DNA of 64,000 bases from Cytobacillus oceanisediminis (GCF_007830235.1 NZ_VLKI01000001.1:242464-306463); one strand, 5' to 3'; shown: positions 1 through 9,240, counted from the first letter of the stretch. The notes: generated from the sequence alone by a model not told the origin. Made by a program: numbers and translations.

Positions 1-736
1 GTATTGGCGATCTTCCACCATCGATGCATACAACATCCGCAGAGACCGTTAAGATCTCTCCGTTCACTTCAATATCGATTTCCTCCACCTGTCCATTACC
101 TCTTGCCTCTTTTATAAAACTATTAAAATAAAAAGGAATACCTCTTCCTATTAACGCATCTGTTTTTTCCTTCTCTCTTGCAGCTGCCGCAGGGTTTTTC
201 TCAACGATTCCTTTAACCTCCACGCCAACCTCCAATAGCTGGCTTGCAACATCCAGGGCAAAATCGCTTGAACCCACAATCACTGCTTCCTTCCCTGGCA
301 TCACAAAATCCCGGTTTACCAGAGTTTGGGCGGCACCGATCGTTATAATTCCCGGAAGCGTCCATTTTGGAAAAGCCACTGCCTGTTCAGCAGCACCAGT
401 GGCCACGACGATCTTTTTTGCTTTAACAGGAAACACCTTTTCCTCATCTGAAAGGCCCACACTTCCATCTGCATACAGCCCGATAACACGATGATTTAAA
501 AGCGTGCCTACTGTAAAATCATTGATTTGCTCTGTTAAAACCTTAGCCAATTCAAACCCCCGCATCGGCTGATAGACGGAAGGCAGCGGCCTGATAAGCT
601 GCGTTTGCTGGCATAGCTGGCCGCCAAGAGAGGATGATTCATCGACAATCGTGACATCCAATCCTCTTGTAGCAGTTTCAATCGCCGCTGCAAGGCCTGC
701 CGGTCCTCCGCCTATTATGAGAACGTCAGTCTCCAT
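1..736 (-). CDS. FAD/NAD(P)-dependent oxidoreductase subunit, partial (runs off left edge)
   Basis: The reading frame is open from an ATG at 736 (preceded by AAGGAGGGAAAAGC) to the window edge, giving about 245 residues. The N-terminus METDVLIIGGGPAGLAAA is a Rossmann GxGxxG FAD site; a second dinucleotide-binding stretch (EAVIVGSSDFALDVASQL) lies near residue 160 and VATGA near residue 115. The layout resembles the HcnB/OoxA/SoxA-alpha family of amino-acid, opine or hydroxyproline dehydrogenases. It overlaps the 2Fe-2S gene by 11 bases, as in such operons, so the two probably form one membrane-associated dehydrogenase. The catalytic FAD subunit would be expected just beyond the left edge (inference). 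Substrate not readable from sequence. Confidence 0.85.
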   Translation of the reverse strand, partial: METDVLIIGGGPAGLAAAIETATRGLDVTIVDESSSLGGQLCQQTQLIRPLPSVYQPMRGFELAKVLTEQINDFTVGTLLNHRVIGLYADGSVGLSDEEKVFPVKAKKIVVATGAAEQAVAFPKWTLPGIITIGAAQTLVNRDFVMPGKEAVIVGSSDFALDVASQLLEVGVEVKGIVEKNPAAAAREKEKTDALIGRGIPFYFNSFIKEARGNGQVEEIDIEVNGEILTVSADVVCIDGGRSPI

Positions 737-1049
737 GCTTTTCCCTCCTTACCTCGGGGTCTTCCAGATTTGGATATACGCTCATTCCTTCTTCAACCTT
801 TGTCATGCAAGTCCGTACATGATCTTCACCGTTAACCGTCATATAGCAGCTGCAGCATCGCCCGCGCGAGCAAAAAAGGCCTCTTGATTGCACCAGCTTA
901 CGGCTTAATCCAAATTTCTTTACTCCATTAGCCATTAAAGCAGCTGCAACCGACTGCTGCGTATAGGCTTTATACGGCTGATCATTGAAGTAAAAGGTTA
1001 CAGGCTCTTGAAGCTGCTTCCCGAGGATGGGATGATTCTCTATATGCAT
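726..1049 (-). CDS. (2Fe-2S)-binding subunit of an HcnA/OoxA-type dehydrogenase
   Basis: A protein of 107 residues with a plant-type ferredoxin cluster motif: FCSRGRCCSCYMTVNG followed by VRTCMTKVEEG, giving the C-x4-C-C-x2-C...C spacing of the small ferredoxin-like subunit of three-subunit amino-acid/opine dehydrogenases. A GTG three codons upstream (1058) is possible, but AGAGGTG sits six bases before the ATG at 1049, so I prefer that start. It lies 16 bases after the ABC permease gene and overlaps the FAD subunit, so it is part of the same transcript. Its role would be electron transfer from the flavin to the membrane chain (family knowledge). Confidence 0.85.
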   Translation of the reverse strand: MHIENHPILGKQLQEPVTFYFNDQPYKAYTQQSVAAALMANGVKKFGLSRKLVQSRGLFCSRGRCCSCYMTVNGEDHVRTCMTKVEEGMSVYPNLEDPEVRREKHGD

Positions 1050-1065
1050 ATAAGCCACCTCTTCG

Positions 1066-1866
1066 TTAATTTTTGGAGGAAAACACTTTCCCTACCCCAA
1101 GTATTCTTTCAATCACTAGCATTAGGATAACTGTAAATAGAATCATAATGCTCGATACAGATGTTATGATCGGGTCATACTGATATTGCATGTAAGTATA
1201 GATGCGCACCGGCAGTGTTACAACGTCGGTGCTGACAATAAATAAAGCGACTGTTAAATCATCGAAGGAGGTAATAAAGGCAAAAATAGCACCCGCTATG
1301 ACACCTGATTTAATAATCGGCAGGGTAATTTGATAGAAAACCTTTATAGGCCCTGCTCCAAGGTTCAAGGCCGCCTGTTCAATCGAACGGTCAAACCCTA
1401 CTAAACTAGCAACCACGAGACGCATTACAAAGGGAACGGTTAAAATGATATGCCCCAGGATTAATGCCAGCGGGCTCGCAGCCAGCCCAATCCACGAGTA
1501 AAACTGCAAAAGGGCAACCCCAAACACGACCGATGGAATCAATAGCGGAGATCCCACTAATTGAACGATCGCTGTTTTCCCTTTAAACTGGCGCCGGACA
1601 ACCGCAATCGATGCCAGTGTCCCAATAGCAGTGGAAATGGCTGCTGTTCCGAATGCCACAATAATACTCAGGGTAAAAGACTGCATGAATTCCGGATGTT
1701 CGATAAGTTCGGTATACCATCTGAGGGTCAGTCCTTTTGGAGGGAAAACAATATATTCTGTTGTTGTTAAGGAAGACAGCAATACAACCACAATTGGTGC
1801 CAGCAAGAAGACATACACTAAAAAGCAAACAAAGTTAAAGAAAAATTTCGGCAAGTTCTTTCTCAT
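1066..1866 (-). CDS. ABC transporter permease, PotC-like
   Basis: 266 residues with about six hydrophobic segments and the inner-membrane signature EQAALNLGAGPIKVFYQITL (the EAA loop that contacts the ATPase). It belongs to the binding-protein-dependent permeases of the spermidine/putrescine and related cation families. The ATG overlaps the stop of the preceding permease gene (ATGA), so the two are translationally coupled. With the neighbouring permease, ATPase and lipoprotein it forms a complete importer. Substrate is inferred only: polyamine, opine, or another small amine, since oxidative genes follow in the operon. Confidence 0.9.
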   Translation of the reverse strand: MRKNLPKFFFNFVCFLVYVFLLAPIVVVLLSSLTTTEYIVFPPKGLTLRWYTELIEHPEFMQSFTLSIIVAFGTAAISTAIGTLASIAVVRRQFKGKTAIVQLVGSPLLIPSVVFGVALLQFYSWIGLAASPLALILGHIILTVPFVMRLVVASLVGFDRSIEQAALNLGAGPIKVFYQITLPIIKSGVIAGAIFAFITSFDDLTVALFIVSTDVVTLPVRIYTYMQYQYDPIITSVSSIMILFTVILMLVIERILGVGKVFSSKN

Positions 1867-2780
1867 TGTATCGCCACTCCCTTTTCAGACCTGGCAAGTA
1901 TTTTGCTGTAGGCGATAATCGTAATCGTTGCAATCAGGATTAATAGGAACCCAATGGCCCCTCCATACGGCCAGTTCAGCATGACAGCAACCTGTTCATA
2001 TGTTAAGTAGGACATGACCTTTACCTGTGGGCCTCCTAAAATGGCCGGTGTGACAAATGAACTGACGCTTAAACTGAATACCATAACAGATCCTGCAAAA
2101 ACGCCTGGCAAGGTTAGCGGAAGCAGGATGGAAAAGAAGGTTCTGAAGGAGCTGGCCCCGAGATTTTGCGAGGCTCTGATGACGGAATGATCAATTTTTT
2201 CAAGAGACCCCATGATGCTTAGCACCATGTATGGAAAAAGAACATGTACCATGCCAATAACGACACCTAGTTCGGTGTACAAGAGGGTTAGCGGCTGATC
2301 AATCCAGCCCAGCTTTAAAAGAGTATTATTGACCACCCCATTATTGTTAAGCAAAATGACCCATCCATAGCAGCGGATAACCATGCTGATCAAGAGAGGG
2401 GACAGCACAAGCAAGGTTAAGTAATTCCTTGCCCTCCCCTTTGACCTTGAAATCTGAAAAGCTACCGGATATGAAATAATGATAGTGATCAATGTGGTTA
2501 AAAGCGCGATTTTAACAGTCCGCCAGACAACTCCCAAGTAAAATGGATCTGACATGAACTTTATGTAGTTCTGAAGCGTCCACTCATTCCCAATCCCAGT
2601 GCTGGCATCAAAAGTTTTAAAGCTTGTAATAAACAGGAAAAACAAAGGAAGCAAGAAGAAAAAGATAAAGATTCCGAGGGTTGGAATCAACAGCAGCCAA
2701 GTATCAACCCGTTTCCTATTTAAATTCTTTTTCTTCTGCTGAAGCAATAAATCATGTTCCGTTCCAATTCCGGCTTGCAT
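1863..2780 (-). CDS. ABC transporter permease, PotB-like
   Basis: 305 residues, first of the two membrane subunits. A short basic N-terminus is followed by about six transmembrane segments, and the EAA loop reads IRASQNLGASSFRTFFSILL. The ATG at 2780 lies six bases after the ATPase stop and overlaps the next permease by four bases. GAGGTGA just upstream serves as ribosome site. Length and order (ATPase, PotB, PotC) match Pot-type importers. The cell would use it to bring in the compound oxidised by the two downstream enzyme subunits. Confidence 0.9.
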   Translation of the reverse strand: MQAGIGTEHDLLLQQKKKNLNRKRVDTWLLLIPTLGIFIFFFLLPLFFLFITSFKTFDASTGIGNEWTLQNYIKFMSDPFYLGVVWRTVKIALLTTLITIIISYPVAFQISRSKGRARNYLTLLVLSPLLISMVIRCYGWVILLNNNGVVNNTLLKLGWIDQPLTLLYTELGVVIGMVHVLFPYMVLSIMGSLEKIDHSVIRASQNLGASSFRTFFSILLPLTLPGVFAGSVMVFSLSVSSFVTPAILGGPQVKVMSYLTYEQVAVMLNWPYGGAIGFLLILIATITIIAYSKILARSEKGVAIQ

Positions 2781-2786
2781 TCATTC

Positions 2787-3866
2787 TCACCTCACCATTC
2801 TTGAAGGCAGCAGATCCTCCGGATTCCAATACGTATAGACACTGTTTCCTTCTTTTATCTGGGACGGATTCAAGACAGTATTGGATATATCAGCAACAAG
2901 ATGCTTATCCTGTATTCTTAAAATATATCGAGTCTTGGCACCCAGAAACATTTTCCTTTCAACTTTCGTTTGGAAGGCCTCGTTTCTTTCATTTGACACA
3001 CCTAACGAGATTTGAATTTTTTCAGGCCTAATGAAAAAGTGAACCTCCGAATTCTTTGCTGATGGTATGGAAACAATCTGTTCATTGCCGAAAAAGTGCA
3101 TCTTGCATTTTTTATTATCATAGGTTTCCACCACTTTTCCCTGAATGTGATTCACTTCTCCAATAAACTGGGACACAAAGTCTGTCTTCGGATGATTATA
3201 GATGGTAGCAGGATCATCCACCTGTTCAATCCTTCCCTCATACATGACAGCGATACGGTCTGATATCGCCAATGCTTCCTCCTGGTCATGAGTAACAAAA
3301 ATCGTCGTAATGCCGACTTGCTTCTGAATATCGACGATTTCTTCACGCATTTCCTGGCGCAGCTTTGCATCAAGATTGCTCAAGGGTTCATCAAGGAGAA
3401 GCACTTTCGGTTTGATGACAAGTGCCCTTGCAAGCGAAACCCGCTGCTGCTGTCCCCCGGAAAGCTCCTTTGGATAGCGCTTCTCATATCCGGACAATCG
3501 GACCATCTCCAGGGCTTCAAGTACCCGCGTATTGATCTCATTTTTAGGCACCTTGCGCAGCTTCAGCCCGTAGGCCACATTTTCAAAAACAGTCATATGC
3601 GGAAATAATGCGTAGTTCTGAAACACCATGCCCATTTCTCTTTTATTAGGAGGAAGCAGGTGAACGGGCTTGCCGTCCACCTCAATCTTCCCGCCATCCA
3701 CTTCCAGAAATCCGGCTACCATGTTTAATGTCGTCGTTTTGCCGCAGCCTGATGGCCCTAAAAAGGAGACCAGCTCCCCTTTTTGAATCTCAAGGCTCAG
3801 CTTTTTTACGACTTCTGTTTTATTAAAAGTCTTAACCACATTTTCAAGGCTTAAGTAGCTCATCAT
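2787..3866 (-). CDS. ABC transporter ATP-binding protein, PotA-like
   Basis: 359 residues. Walker A GPSGCGKTT (near residue 37), ABC signature LSGGQQQR, Walker B VLLLDEPLSNLD and the switch histidine in IFVTHDQEEA are all present; the last 100 or so residues form a TOBE-type domain typical of PotA/UgpC ATPases. ATG ATG doublet: either 3866 or 3863, both served by GAGGTG. It is 12 bases from the solute-binding gene and is the motor of the importer. Confidence 0.92.
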   Translation of the reverse strand: MMSYLSLENVVKTFNKTEVVKKLSLEIQKGELVSFLGPSGCGKTTTLNMVAGFLEVDGGKIEVDGKPVHLLPPNKREMGMVFQNYALFPHMTVFENVAYGLKLRKVPKNEINTRVLEALEMVRLSGYEKRYPKELSGGQQQRVSLARALVIKPKVLLLDEPLSNLDAKLRQEMREEIVDIQKQVGITTIFVTHDQEEALAISDRIAVMYEGRIEQVDDPATIYNHPKTDFVSQFIGEVNHIQGKVVETYDNKKCKMHFFGNEQIVSIPSAKNSEVHFFIRPEKIQISLGVSNERNEAFQTKVERKMFLGAKTRYILRIQDKHLVADISNTVLNPSQIKEGNSVYTYWNPEDLLPSRMVR

Positions 3867-3878
3867 TTCACCTCTTCC

Positions 3879-4970
3879 TTAATGGGCTACTTCTATTTCT
3901 TTATTAGCCCGCTCTGTCCATTCAGCTCGTTTTGCATTGACTACTTCCCAATTCACTTTGATTAATTTCGCAATTTCATCTTCTCCATAAACAACCTTAT
4001 CCACAATATCTCCCTCAAGCTTCACGTTCTTATTAACCGGGCCGTCAAAAAGAGAGTTGGCAAATAAAAGCTGTGCTTCCTCATCCAGAACAAAATTAAC
4101 AAATTCCTGGGCAAGTTCTGCATTGGGCGCATCCTTTACCACACTAACTGTCGGCATTAAAGCAGGAACACCTTCTTCAGGGATAACATACTCAATCGGG
4201 AATCCAGTATCCTGAAGGGTGAACACACGGCTGCTTCCCCATGCACTTGCTACTGTCTGGCCTTGCATGAAGTAGTTGGATACGTCTGCTGTTTTATCAA
4301 ATGTCACTGCATTTTCGGCAATTTCTTTAAGCTTTTCAAAGCCTGGTTCAATGTTTTCCTCACTGCCTCCGTTCGCGATAGCCGTCATGAGAAGGAAATG
4401 GACGCCATAAGTATTCGCAATGGAAGGCAGTACAAGCTTCCCTTTGAATTTCGGGTCTGCGAGATCATTCCACGATGTCAGCGGCTCCCAGCCATTCTGT
4501 TCAAAGACTTCTTTGTTATAGGCCAATCCGGTTGAAATGATTCCGAACCCAACACCCACATTGTCTTTATCTTTCGCAATATCGTATACATTTGCTAGAT
4601 TTGTAACAACACTCTCATCTAATGGTGCCAGCAATCCAAAAGCTTTTGCCTGTGCTTGCGGACCATCATCCAAAAAGGCAACATCAATTTGCGGATTGTC
4701 CTTTTGCGCCTGAAGCTTCGATAGTGTATCAACAGAACTTCCTGTAATATACTTAACCTTTACCCCATTTTCTTTTTCAAATTTTGGTATTAGAACCTCT
4801 TTCATCTTCTGCTCATAGCTTCCTCCATATGCTGCTAAAACAAGGGTTTTTTCAGGACTTTTTCCTGATCCTTCATCTGTTGAACTTCCAGTTTGGCCGC
4901 TGCATCCGGCCGCAATAACAAGTAATAAACAAAGCAATAGTATTAGTGACGCTTTTCTTTTCATTCTCAT
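3879..4970 (-). CDS. Extracellular solute-binding lipoprotein, PotD-like
   Basis: About 363 residues. Signal peptide with lipobox LLVIAAGC, so the mature protein is anchored by a lipidated cysteine outside the membrane. The rest looks like a periplasmic-binding fold of the PotD/PotF group (TLVLAAYGGSYEQKMKEVLI near the mature N-terminus). The ORF can be extended to 5009, but GAGGGGG lies just before ATG 4970 and nine bases before ATG 4964; 4964 or 4970 is therefore the true start. It is the first gene of the operon, behind a GntR-type operator-like site. Confidence 0.9.
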   Translation of the reverse strand: MRMKRKASLILLLCLLLVIAAGCSGQTGSSTDEGSGKSPEKTLVLAAYGGSYEQKMKEVLIPKFEKENGVKVKYITGSSVDTLSKLQAQKDNPQIDVAFLDDGPQAQAKAFGLLAPLDESVVTNLANVYDIAKDKDNVGVGFGIISTGLAYNKEVFEQNGWEPLTSWNDLADPKFKGKLVLPSIANTYGVHFLLMTAIANGGSEENIEPGFEKLKEIAENAVTFDKTADVSNYFMQGQTVASAWGSSRVFTLQDTGFPIEYVIPEEGVPALMPTVSVVKDAPNAELAQEFVNFVLDEEAQLLFANSLFDGPVNKNVKLEGDIVDKVVYGEDEIAKLIKVNWEVVNAKRAEWTERANKEIEVAH

Positions 4971-5125
4971 TTTCCCCCTCGTCAATTTAAGTGTTTCATA
5001 CCTGCACAAAAGGAGTTGATCTAAGCTGAAGATTGATCAGTTTAATGAATTCCCCCCTTTCTTTAAATGCAATAAATCTATTAAATTGATTATTACAAAT
5101 TTTCAGTATTCTTATATTAAAATAT

Positions 5126-5143
5126 AATATTATAACTTTATAT
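5126..5143. promoter_or_regulatory. Candidate GntR operator in front of the transport/oxidation operon
   Basis: The 13-mer TTATAACTTTATA at 5130-5142 occurs again in front of the gntR gene (5935-5947). It is an imperfect inverted repeat here (TTATAA-CT-TTATAT) and perfect at the other site. It lies about 160 bases upstream of the binding-protein start, in an AT-rich stretch. Operator function is inferred from repetition and position. Confidence 0.45.
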
Positions 5144-5185
5144 CTTTTATGTTAATAGATTGTCCATTTTGGAATTATCATTTTT

Positions 5186-5905
5186 TTATAATTGAACTTC
5201 CGTGTAGTAAACCTCTTTATCTGCGCGAATATAGAATTTGGAGTATTCAATAATATCCTCTTGCTTTGTATAGGTAAACCGCTCCCATTCAAACACAGCG
5301 GTCCCGGTTTCAACTTGAAGCAGTTTGGACTGTTTTTTAGGAAGTATATAGGGTCTAATAAATGCTTTAGCTCTTCCCAGTGAAACATGAAATCTGTTTT
5401 TTAAGATGTTAAAGATAAGTTCATTATTAATATCATCAGATGTAAGGCCTGGGCATTTCTCTGCCGGCAAATAGGTATACTCAAGTGCGATCGGATCATT
5501 GTTTTCGATTTTCAATCTCTCAATCTTTATTACTTCATCCTCCGGATCAAGTCTTAATTTCTCACCAATCTCTTCGCCAGCTGCTTCATAAGTAAAACTC
5601 ATTAAATCATGAGGATGCTCCTGATCTGAATTCGTGGTAAGTGAAATAATAGAATTAAGATCTTGTTCTTTTGCAGCTCCGGAAACGAAAGTTCCCTTGC
5701 CTCTTTGCCTAAAAAGATAACCTTTGTTCACAAGCTCAATCACAGCTCTTTTTACGGTAATGGTACTGACATCAAAAAGGTCTGATAATTCTTGCTCAGT
5801 TGGAAGCTGGCTCCCAATTTCCCATTGTCCAGAAATGATTTTCTCCTCTAAAATCTTTTCTACTTGTCTATAAAGAGGTATGTGTAAACTTTTATCTAAC
5901 TGCAT
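5186..5905 (-). CDS. GntR-family transcriptional regulator (HutC/UTRA subfamily)
   Basis: 239 residues. Residues 1-70 form the GntR winged helix (LYRQVEKILEEKIISGQW, LPTEQELSDLFDVSTITVKRAV, RQRGKGTFV); the remainder fits the UTRA ligand-sensing domain that binds small molecules in HutC-type regulators. It lies directly upstream of, and in the same orientation as, the ABC/dehydrogenase operon, and a 13-bp motif is shared by both upstream regions. It most likely represses the operon and itself until the transported compound or a derivative binds. A role outside this locus cannot be excluded. Confidence 0.9.
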   Translation of the reverse strand: MQLDKSLHIPLYRQVEKILEEKIISGQWEIGSQLPTEQELSDLFDVSTITVKRAVIELVNKGYLFRQRGKGTFVSGAAKEQDLNSIISLTTNSDQEHPHDLMSFTYEAAGEEIGEKLRLDPEDEVIKIERLKIENNDPIALEYTYLPAEKCPGLTSDDINNELIFNILKNRFHVSLGRAKAFIRPYILPKKQSKLLQVETGTAVFEWERFTYTKQEDIIEYSKFYIRADKEVYYTEVQL

Positions 5906-5929
5906 TTATTATTCTCCCTCTAGTGAATA

Positions 5930-5950
5930 TAATGTTATAACTTTATAATT
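5930..5950. promoter_or_regulatory. Candidate autoregulatory GntR operator
   Basis: Perfect inverted repeat TTATAA-CT-TTATAA at 5935-5948, about 30 bases before the gntR start; 13 bases are identical to the site at 5130-5142. The position fits autoregulation. Not tested against any known operator collection. Confidence 0.45.
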
Positions 5951-6551
5951 ATTAATAATTTAACTGTTTTATATCTAATTGTCAATATTTTTTGAATATT
6001 TGATACAAAATAAAAAGCCATTAAATTGCAGGTTAATTGCAGAACATTTAAATACATGATTATGTTGGATTTACTCTGTATTTTCACTTTTTCACTTGAT
6101 CAATGACAACATTTCAAAGCTTTTTGGCCGCAATGATTCCAGAATTTTCAAAGCATTATTCAATGGAAGCTCACTTTTTTTAAAATTGAACTGAATGTGT
6201 TTTCAGAAATAGTAAAGAAAAAAGGAATACAATGATTGAGACATAAACCAGTGATTTACTTAAGTGATATTGGTATAAGACCCAAAGAAGTACACAAGGT
6301 AAAATCAAACCATTTTAGGAGTAATCCCTTCTGGCACAGATAATCGTTCAAAAGCTGAAAAAGTTTTAAAGTTAATATGCTGGCACAATAATGAAATGAA
6401 TAGAAAAAGGATGAAACACTCCAACTTATCAAATCGTTTTAAAAAAAGCCTAAACGAGTATAGCAAAAAAAATGGAGAAAGTCAGTAATAGTATTAATAT
6501 TATCTTCATTCTTACCGCTAACCTAATTATCAATGATTTTTTCAAAAACTC
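5951..6551. other. Intergenic region with an orphan reading frame
   Basis: About 600 bases without a recognisable gene. On the plus strand a frame is open from 6303 to the TAA at 6486-6488 (62 codons, including GVIPSGTDNRSKAEKVL), but it has no ATG with a ribosome site near its start and I do not recognise the product. It may be a decayed gene end. Confidence 0.3.
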
Positions 6552-7061
6552 TTAACTTCTTTCAACTTCCCCCTCAGTACGCCCCAAATTTATATTCTCT
6601 TTTGCGAATTGAAAACTATATAAAAGAACGGCTCTAAACAGAAGAATAAAAAATAATTGGATGGAGTTTATACGAACTAAAGAAACTATCCCTAAATTCT
6701 TCAAAAGTTTTCCTCCTGGAAATACAAATAAGAAATGAAGAATTGCGTTTGTAATTAAAAATAATGGAAACTTACCATAAGTCATTTTTAAAACCCAAAG
6801 AGAGGAAATAAAGTAAGGACCTAAAATAAAAGGAATATCTCCTTTTATCTTTGAATGGACACTTGTGTAAAACCACCACCATTTTCGTTTCTCAGCGATA
6901 ATATTCATTATTTTTACGACTAAGCAAATAAATACAGTTGCCGGAAGAAACCGTTTGATTGCCCTTCGCCCCAATAGCGGAAGCGAAACCCAGGGAAAAA
7001 TCATCATTATTATTAATAATAATCTTGAGTTCTTAACATTTATACACTTTGAAAGCTTCAA
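6552..7061 (-). CDS. Conserved Bacillus membrane protein of unknown function
   Basis: 169 residues with four or five hydrophobic segments. The start is TTG at 7061, eight bases after AAAAGGGGG. Features are FPWVSLPLLGRRAIKRFLPA near residue 23, the aromatic stretch KRKWWWFY near residue 60, and LGIVSLVRI near the C-terminus. I have the impression of a recurrent Bacillus family of short membrane proteins, but no function is known to me. It stands alone between two convergent-free intergenic stretches. Confidence 0.7.
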   Translation of the reverse strand: MKLSKCINVKNSRLLLIIMMIFPWVSLPLLGRRAIKRFLPATVFICLVVKIMNIIAEKRKWWWFYTSVHSKIKGDIPFILGPYFISSLWVLKMTYGKFPLFLITNAILHFLFVFPGGKLLKNLGIVSLVRINSIQLFFILLFRAVLLYSFQFAKENINLGRTEGEVERS

Positions 7062-7356
7062 ATTGTGATCCCCCTTTTCTTCATTGAAATTTAAAACACT
7101 TATTCATTTATAAAGTGTTTGTCTCGATATAGCTCATTGCTAGGTACTCCATTAGTAATTATTAATAGTATGATACATAAAAAACATAATTATTTGCGAA
7201 TGCAAACATTTAGAAAAGAAATATGAGCCTCGGTTTTTCACGCCTACCTATTCCGCACAATGTAAGCTTTCTAAAAAGAAAAATGTAAAAAAGCCGATAG
7301 ACACAAGGTTCAGATGACCCTGTTTTTACCGGCTGGAAATGACAGCAAATTACCAT

Positions 7357-7878
7357 CTAAGGTGTATGGATTGATTTATTTAATATGGCATTTGAAGATT
7401 TGGTTAGAAAGTCACCGTATTGTTTTCCTAGTAATTCATCACTTAACAAAGTAAAAACTTCAATAAACTTCGAAAAATCCTCTTTTGAGATTTTGGCGAT
7501 TGATTCGACAATCTGTAAGTTTGAGTTTGTAGTATTCTCTTCTATAAATTCCTGGACAAGCTTCCGGCCGCCTTCCGTTAAACATACTTCTTTTGTTCGG
7601 GCATCATGGCCATTTTCAATAATGACTAACCCTTCTTCTTTTAGCTTCGTTAATTGCCGGAAAACATTGGAAATATTTGTTTGAGCCAGGTACGAAAGAT
7701 CGGACATATTTATGTGGTTTGAATCAAAATGTAAAATCCATAAAATACGAAAGGCAGGAAACGATAATTCGTAATTTTTCAATAATTTTCTTATATCGTT
7801 TTCAATTACTAAATTTATGCCCCTAATAAAGGCAAATGCTAAATAACCGTTATGAAACTGTTCGCTCGATAATTTCAT
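7357..7878 (-). CDS. MarR-family transcriptional regulator (Hpr/ScoC-like)
   Basis: 173 residues from the ATG at 7878, which has AGGAGG five bases upstream; the longer frame to 8019 lacks a ribosome site. The winged-helix region reads LSYLAQTNISNVFRQLTKLKEEGLV followed in the protein by the wing NGHDARTKEVCLTEGG, as in MarR proteins; the N-terminal helix and overall length recall the Bacillus Hpr/ScoC transition-state repressor. No adjacent target gene is obvious, so its regulon cannot be inferred. Confidence 0.85.
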   Translation of the reverse strand: MKLSSEQFHNGYLAFAFIRGINLVIENDIRKLLKNYELSFPAFRILWILHFDSNHINMSDLSYLAQTNISNVFRQLTKLKEEGLVIIENGHDARTKEVCLTEGGRKLVQEFIEENTTNSNLQIVESIAKISKEDFSKFIEVFTLLSDELLGKQYGDFLTKSSNAILNKSIHTP

Positions 7879-8424
7879 ATTTCCTCCTAAAATCACCATA
7901 GATGACAGTATGTACATTATCTCCAACCATTTGGTCTTTAAACTTATACCGGACAACATACTCTTAATTTTATTTTTATTCTGCCAAAGTAACGAGCCAT
8001 CCCATTTAAATAAAGACAACTACCTTTTCCTGATAAATATTTTTAATTGCTTATGGTTTCACTGCTGTAAAAAGTGTAATAAAAAAGCCTTACCAAATCA
8101 TTCTTGGCAAGCTGCTCATTATAAAGAAAAACTGGTAACTCAACCCAAATAACTTAAAGCTTAGCTAATGAGCTTCCATTTTTCACGAAACGTGTGATGT
8201 AATTCATCTATAGACTCTGGGGCTCCAAACCCAAAGGGAATTTTCACCTATAGATTTTAATCTTTTTGAGAAGAAGAAATCAGAACCTTAGCCTAAAAAA
8301 GCTTTTGTTCTTTTTGAAGTAAAAAAAAATCCCTAATATTATTTGCTTTTCCAAACTTTAGCTGTTATTCTTAAGAAGAATTATTTTTGTTCTGTCAAAG
8401 AATAAGTGTTTAAACTTTTCGCCT

Positions 8425-8452
8425 TTGATATCTAATTGAGCAATTATAGTAT
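8425..8452 (+). promoter_or_regulatory. Probable SigA promoter of the cold-shock gene
   Basis: TTGATA at 8425-8430 and TAGTAT at 8447-8452 with a 16-base spacer, about 30 bases before the cold-shock start. Reasonable match to the vegetative consensus; transcription start not known. Confidence 0.45.
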
Positions 8453-8489
8453 TAAAATGTGGAATAGATCCACGCAGGAGGAAACACAC

Positions 8490-8690
8490 ATGCAAACAGG
8501 TACAGTAAAATGGTTTAACGCAGAAAAAGGTTTTGGTTTCATCGAAGTTGAAGGTGGAGAAGACGTATTCGTACATTTCTCAGCTATCCAAGGCGAAGGA
8601 TTTAAATCTTTAGACGAAGGCCAAAAAGTTACATTTGACACTGAGCAAGGTCAACGTGGACTTCAAGCTACTAACGTTAACAAAGCGTAA
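8490..8690 (+). CDS. CspA-family cold-shock protein
   Basis: 66 residues, [18 protein letters not shown] at the N-terminus with RNP1 (KGFGFIEV) and RNP2 (VFVHFSAI) motifs of the nucleic-acid-binding OB fold. The frame opens earlier (8436), but GCAGGAGGAA lies seven bases before the ATG at 8490 and the protein then has the normal family length. A strong terminator follows at once. These proteins act as RNA chaperones; the second residue differs from the usual MLEGKVKWF form, but the fold is intact. Confidence 0.97.
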   Translation: MQTGTVKWFNAEKGFGFIEVEGGEDVFVHFSAIQGEGFKSLDEGQKVTFDTEQGQRGLQATNVNKA

Positions 8691-8697
8691 TGACGAA

Positions 8698-8722
8698 GGA
8701 CTCTATTATAGAGTCCTTTTTT
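8698..8722 (+). terminator. Terminator of the cold-shock gene
   Basis: GGACTCTA-TTA-TAGAGTCC followed by TTTTTT; eight-base-pair perfect stem, eight bases after the stop. Confidence 0.9.
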
Positions 8723-8904
8723 ATTTGCTAAAAAATATTTTATAAAAAGGCTATTTGTACGTAATGGCAATTGAACCGGCAATTTTTTATTCACTTCAGC
8801 AATCCAGTCTCCCCCCCATCGGCATCAATCATAAATTCCGTTAACCCTTTTATAACGTAATACTCGACATTCGTCCAAAATGATATAACGAAGTTTAAAA
8901 ATGA

Positions 8905-9240
8905 TTACTTTTCTGCAAGATAATCCTTCCAAGCAGTAATCCCGCCATCAAGCAATGTTACGTTATATTCTTTTCCAGCCAAGATAGCTGCGCATTTTCT
9001 TGCAGAATTCCCCGTTGTACATGTGACAATAATCTCTTTGTTTTTAGGCAAAACAGATAAGGATTCAGCATCAGTTTCATCGAGGTTAAAAATTTTCGTT
9101 TTAGATATGTTTACACTCTGAACATTGTTATCTCGAATATGGTCTTCCTCGTATTTTTCTTCCGCTCGTACATCAAGAATATAGACTTCTTTACTTCCCT
9201 TTATTTTTCCCATTAATTCTTTTGGTGATATGGTTTCCAT
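8905..9240 (-). CDS. Single-domain rhodanese-like sulfurtransferase
   Basis: 111 residues from ATG 9240 (AGAGGTG eleven bases upstream; the frame extends to 9285 without better support). It is a single rhodanese fold: ISPKELMGKI at the start, VYILDVRAEEKYEEDHI in the middle, and active-site loop CTTGNSARKC, where the first cysteine would carry the persulfide. It is of the small GlpE/PspE type, presumably cytosolic since no signal peptide is seen. It stands alone; sulfur donor and acceptor unknown. Confidence 0.9.
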   Translation of the reverse strand: METISPKELMGKIKGSKEVYILDVRAEEKYEEDHIRDNNVQSVNISKTKIFNLDETDAESLSVLPKNKEIIVTCTTGNSARKCAAILAGKEYNVTLLDGGITAWKDYLAEK

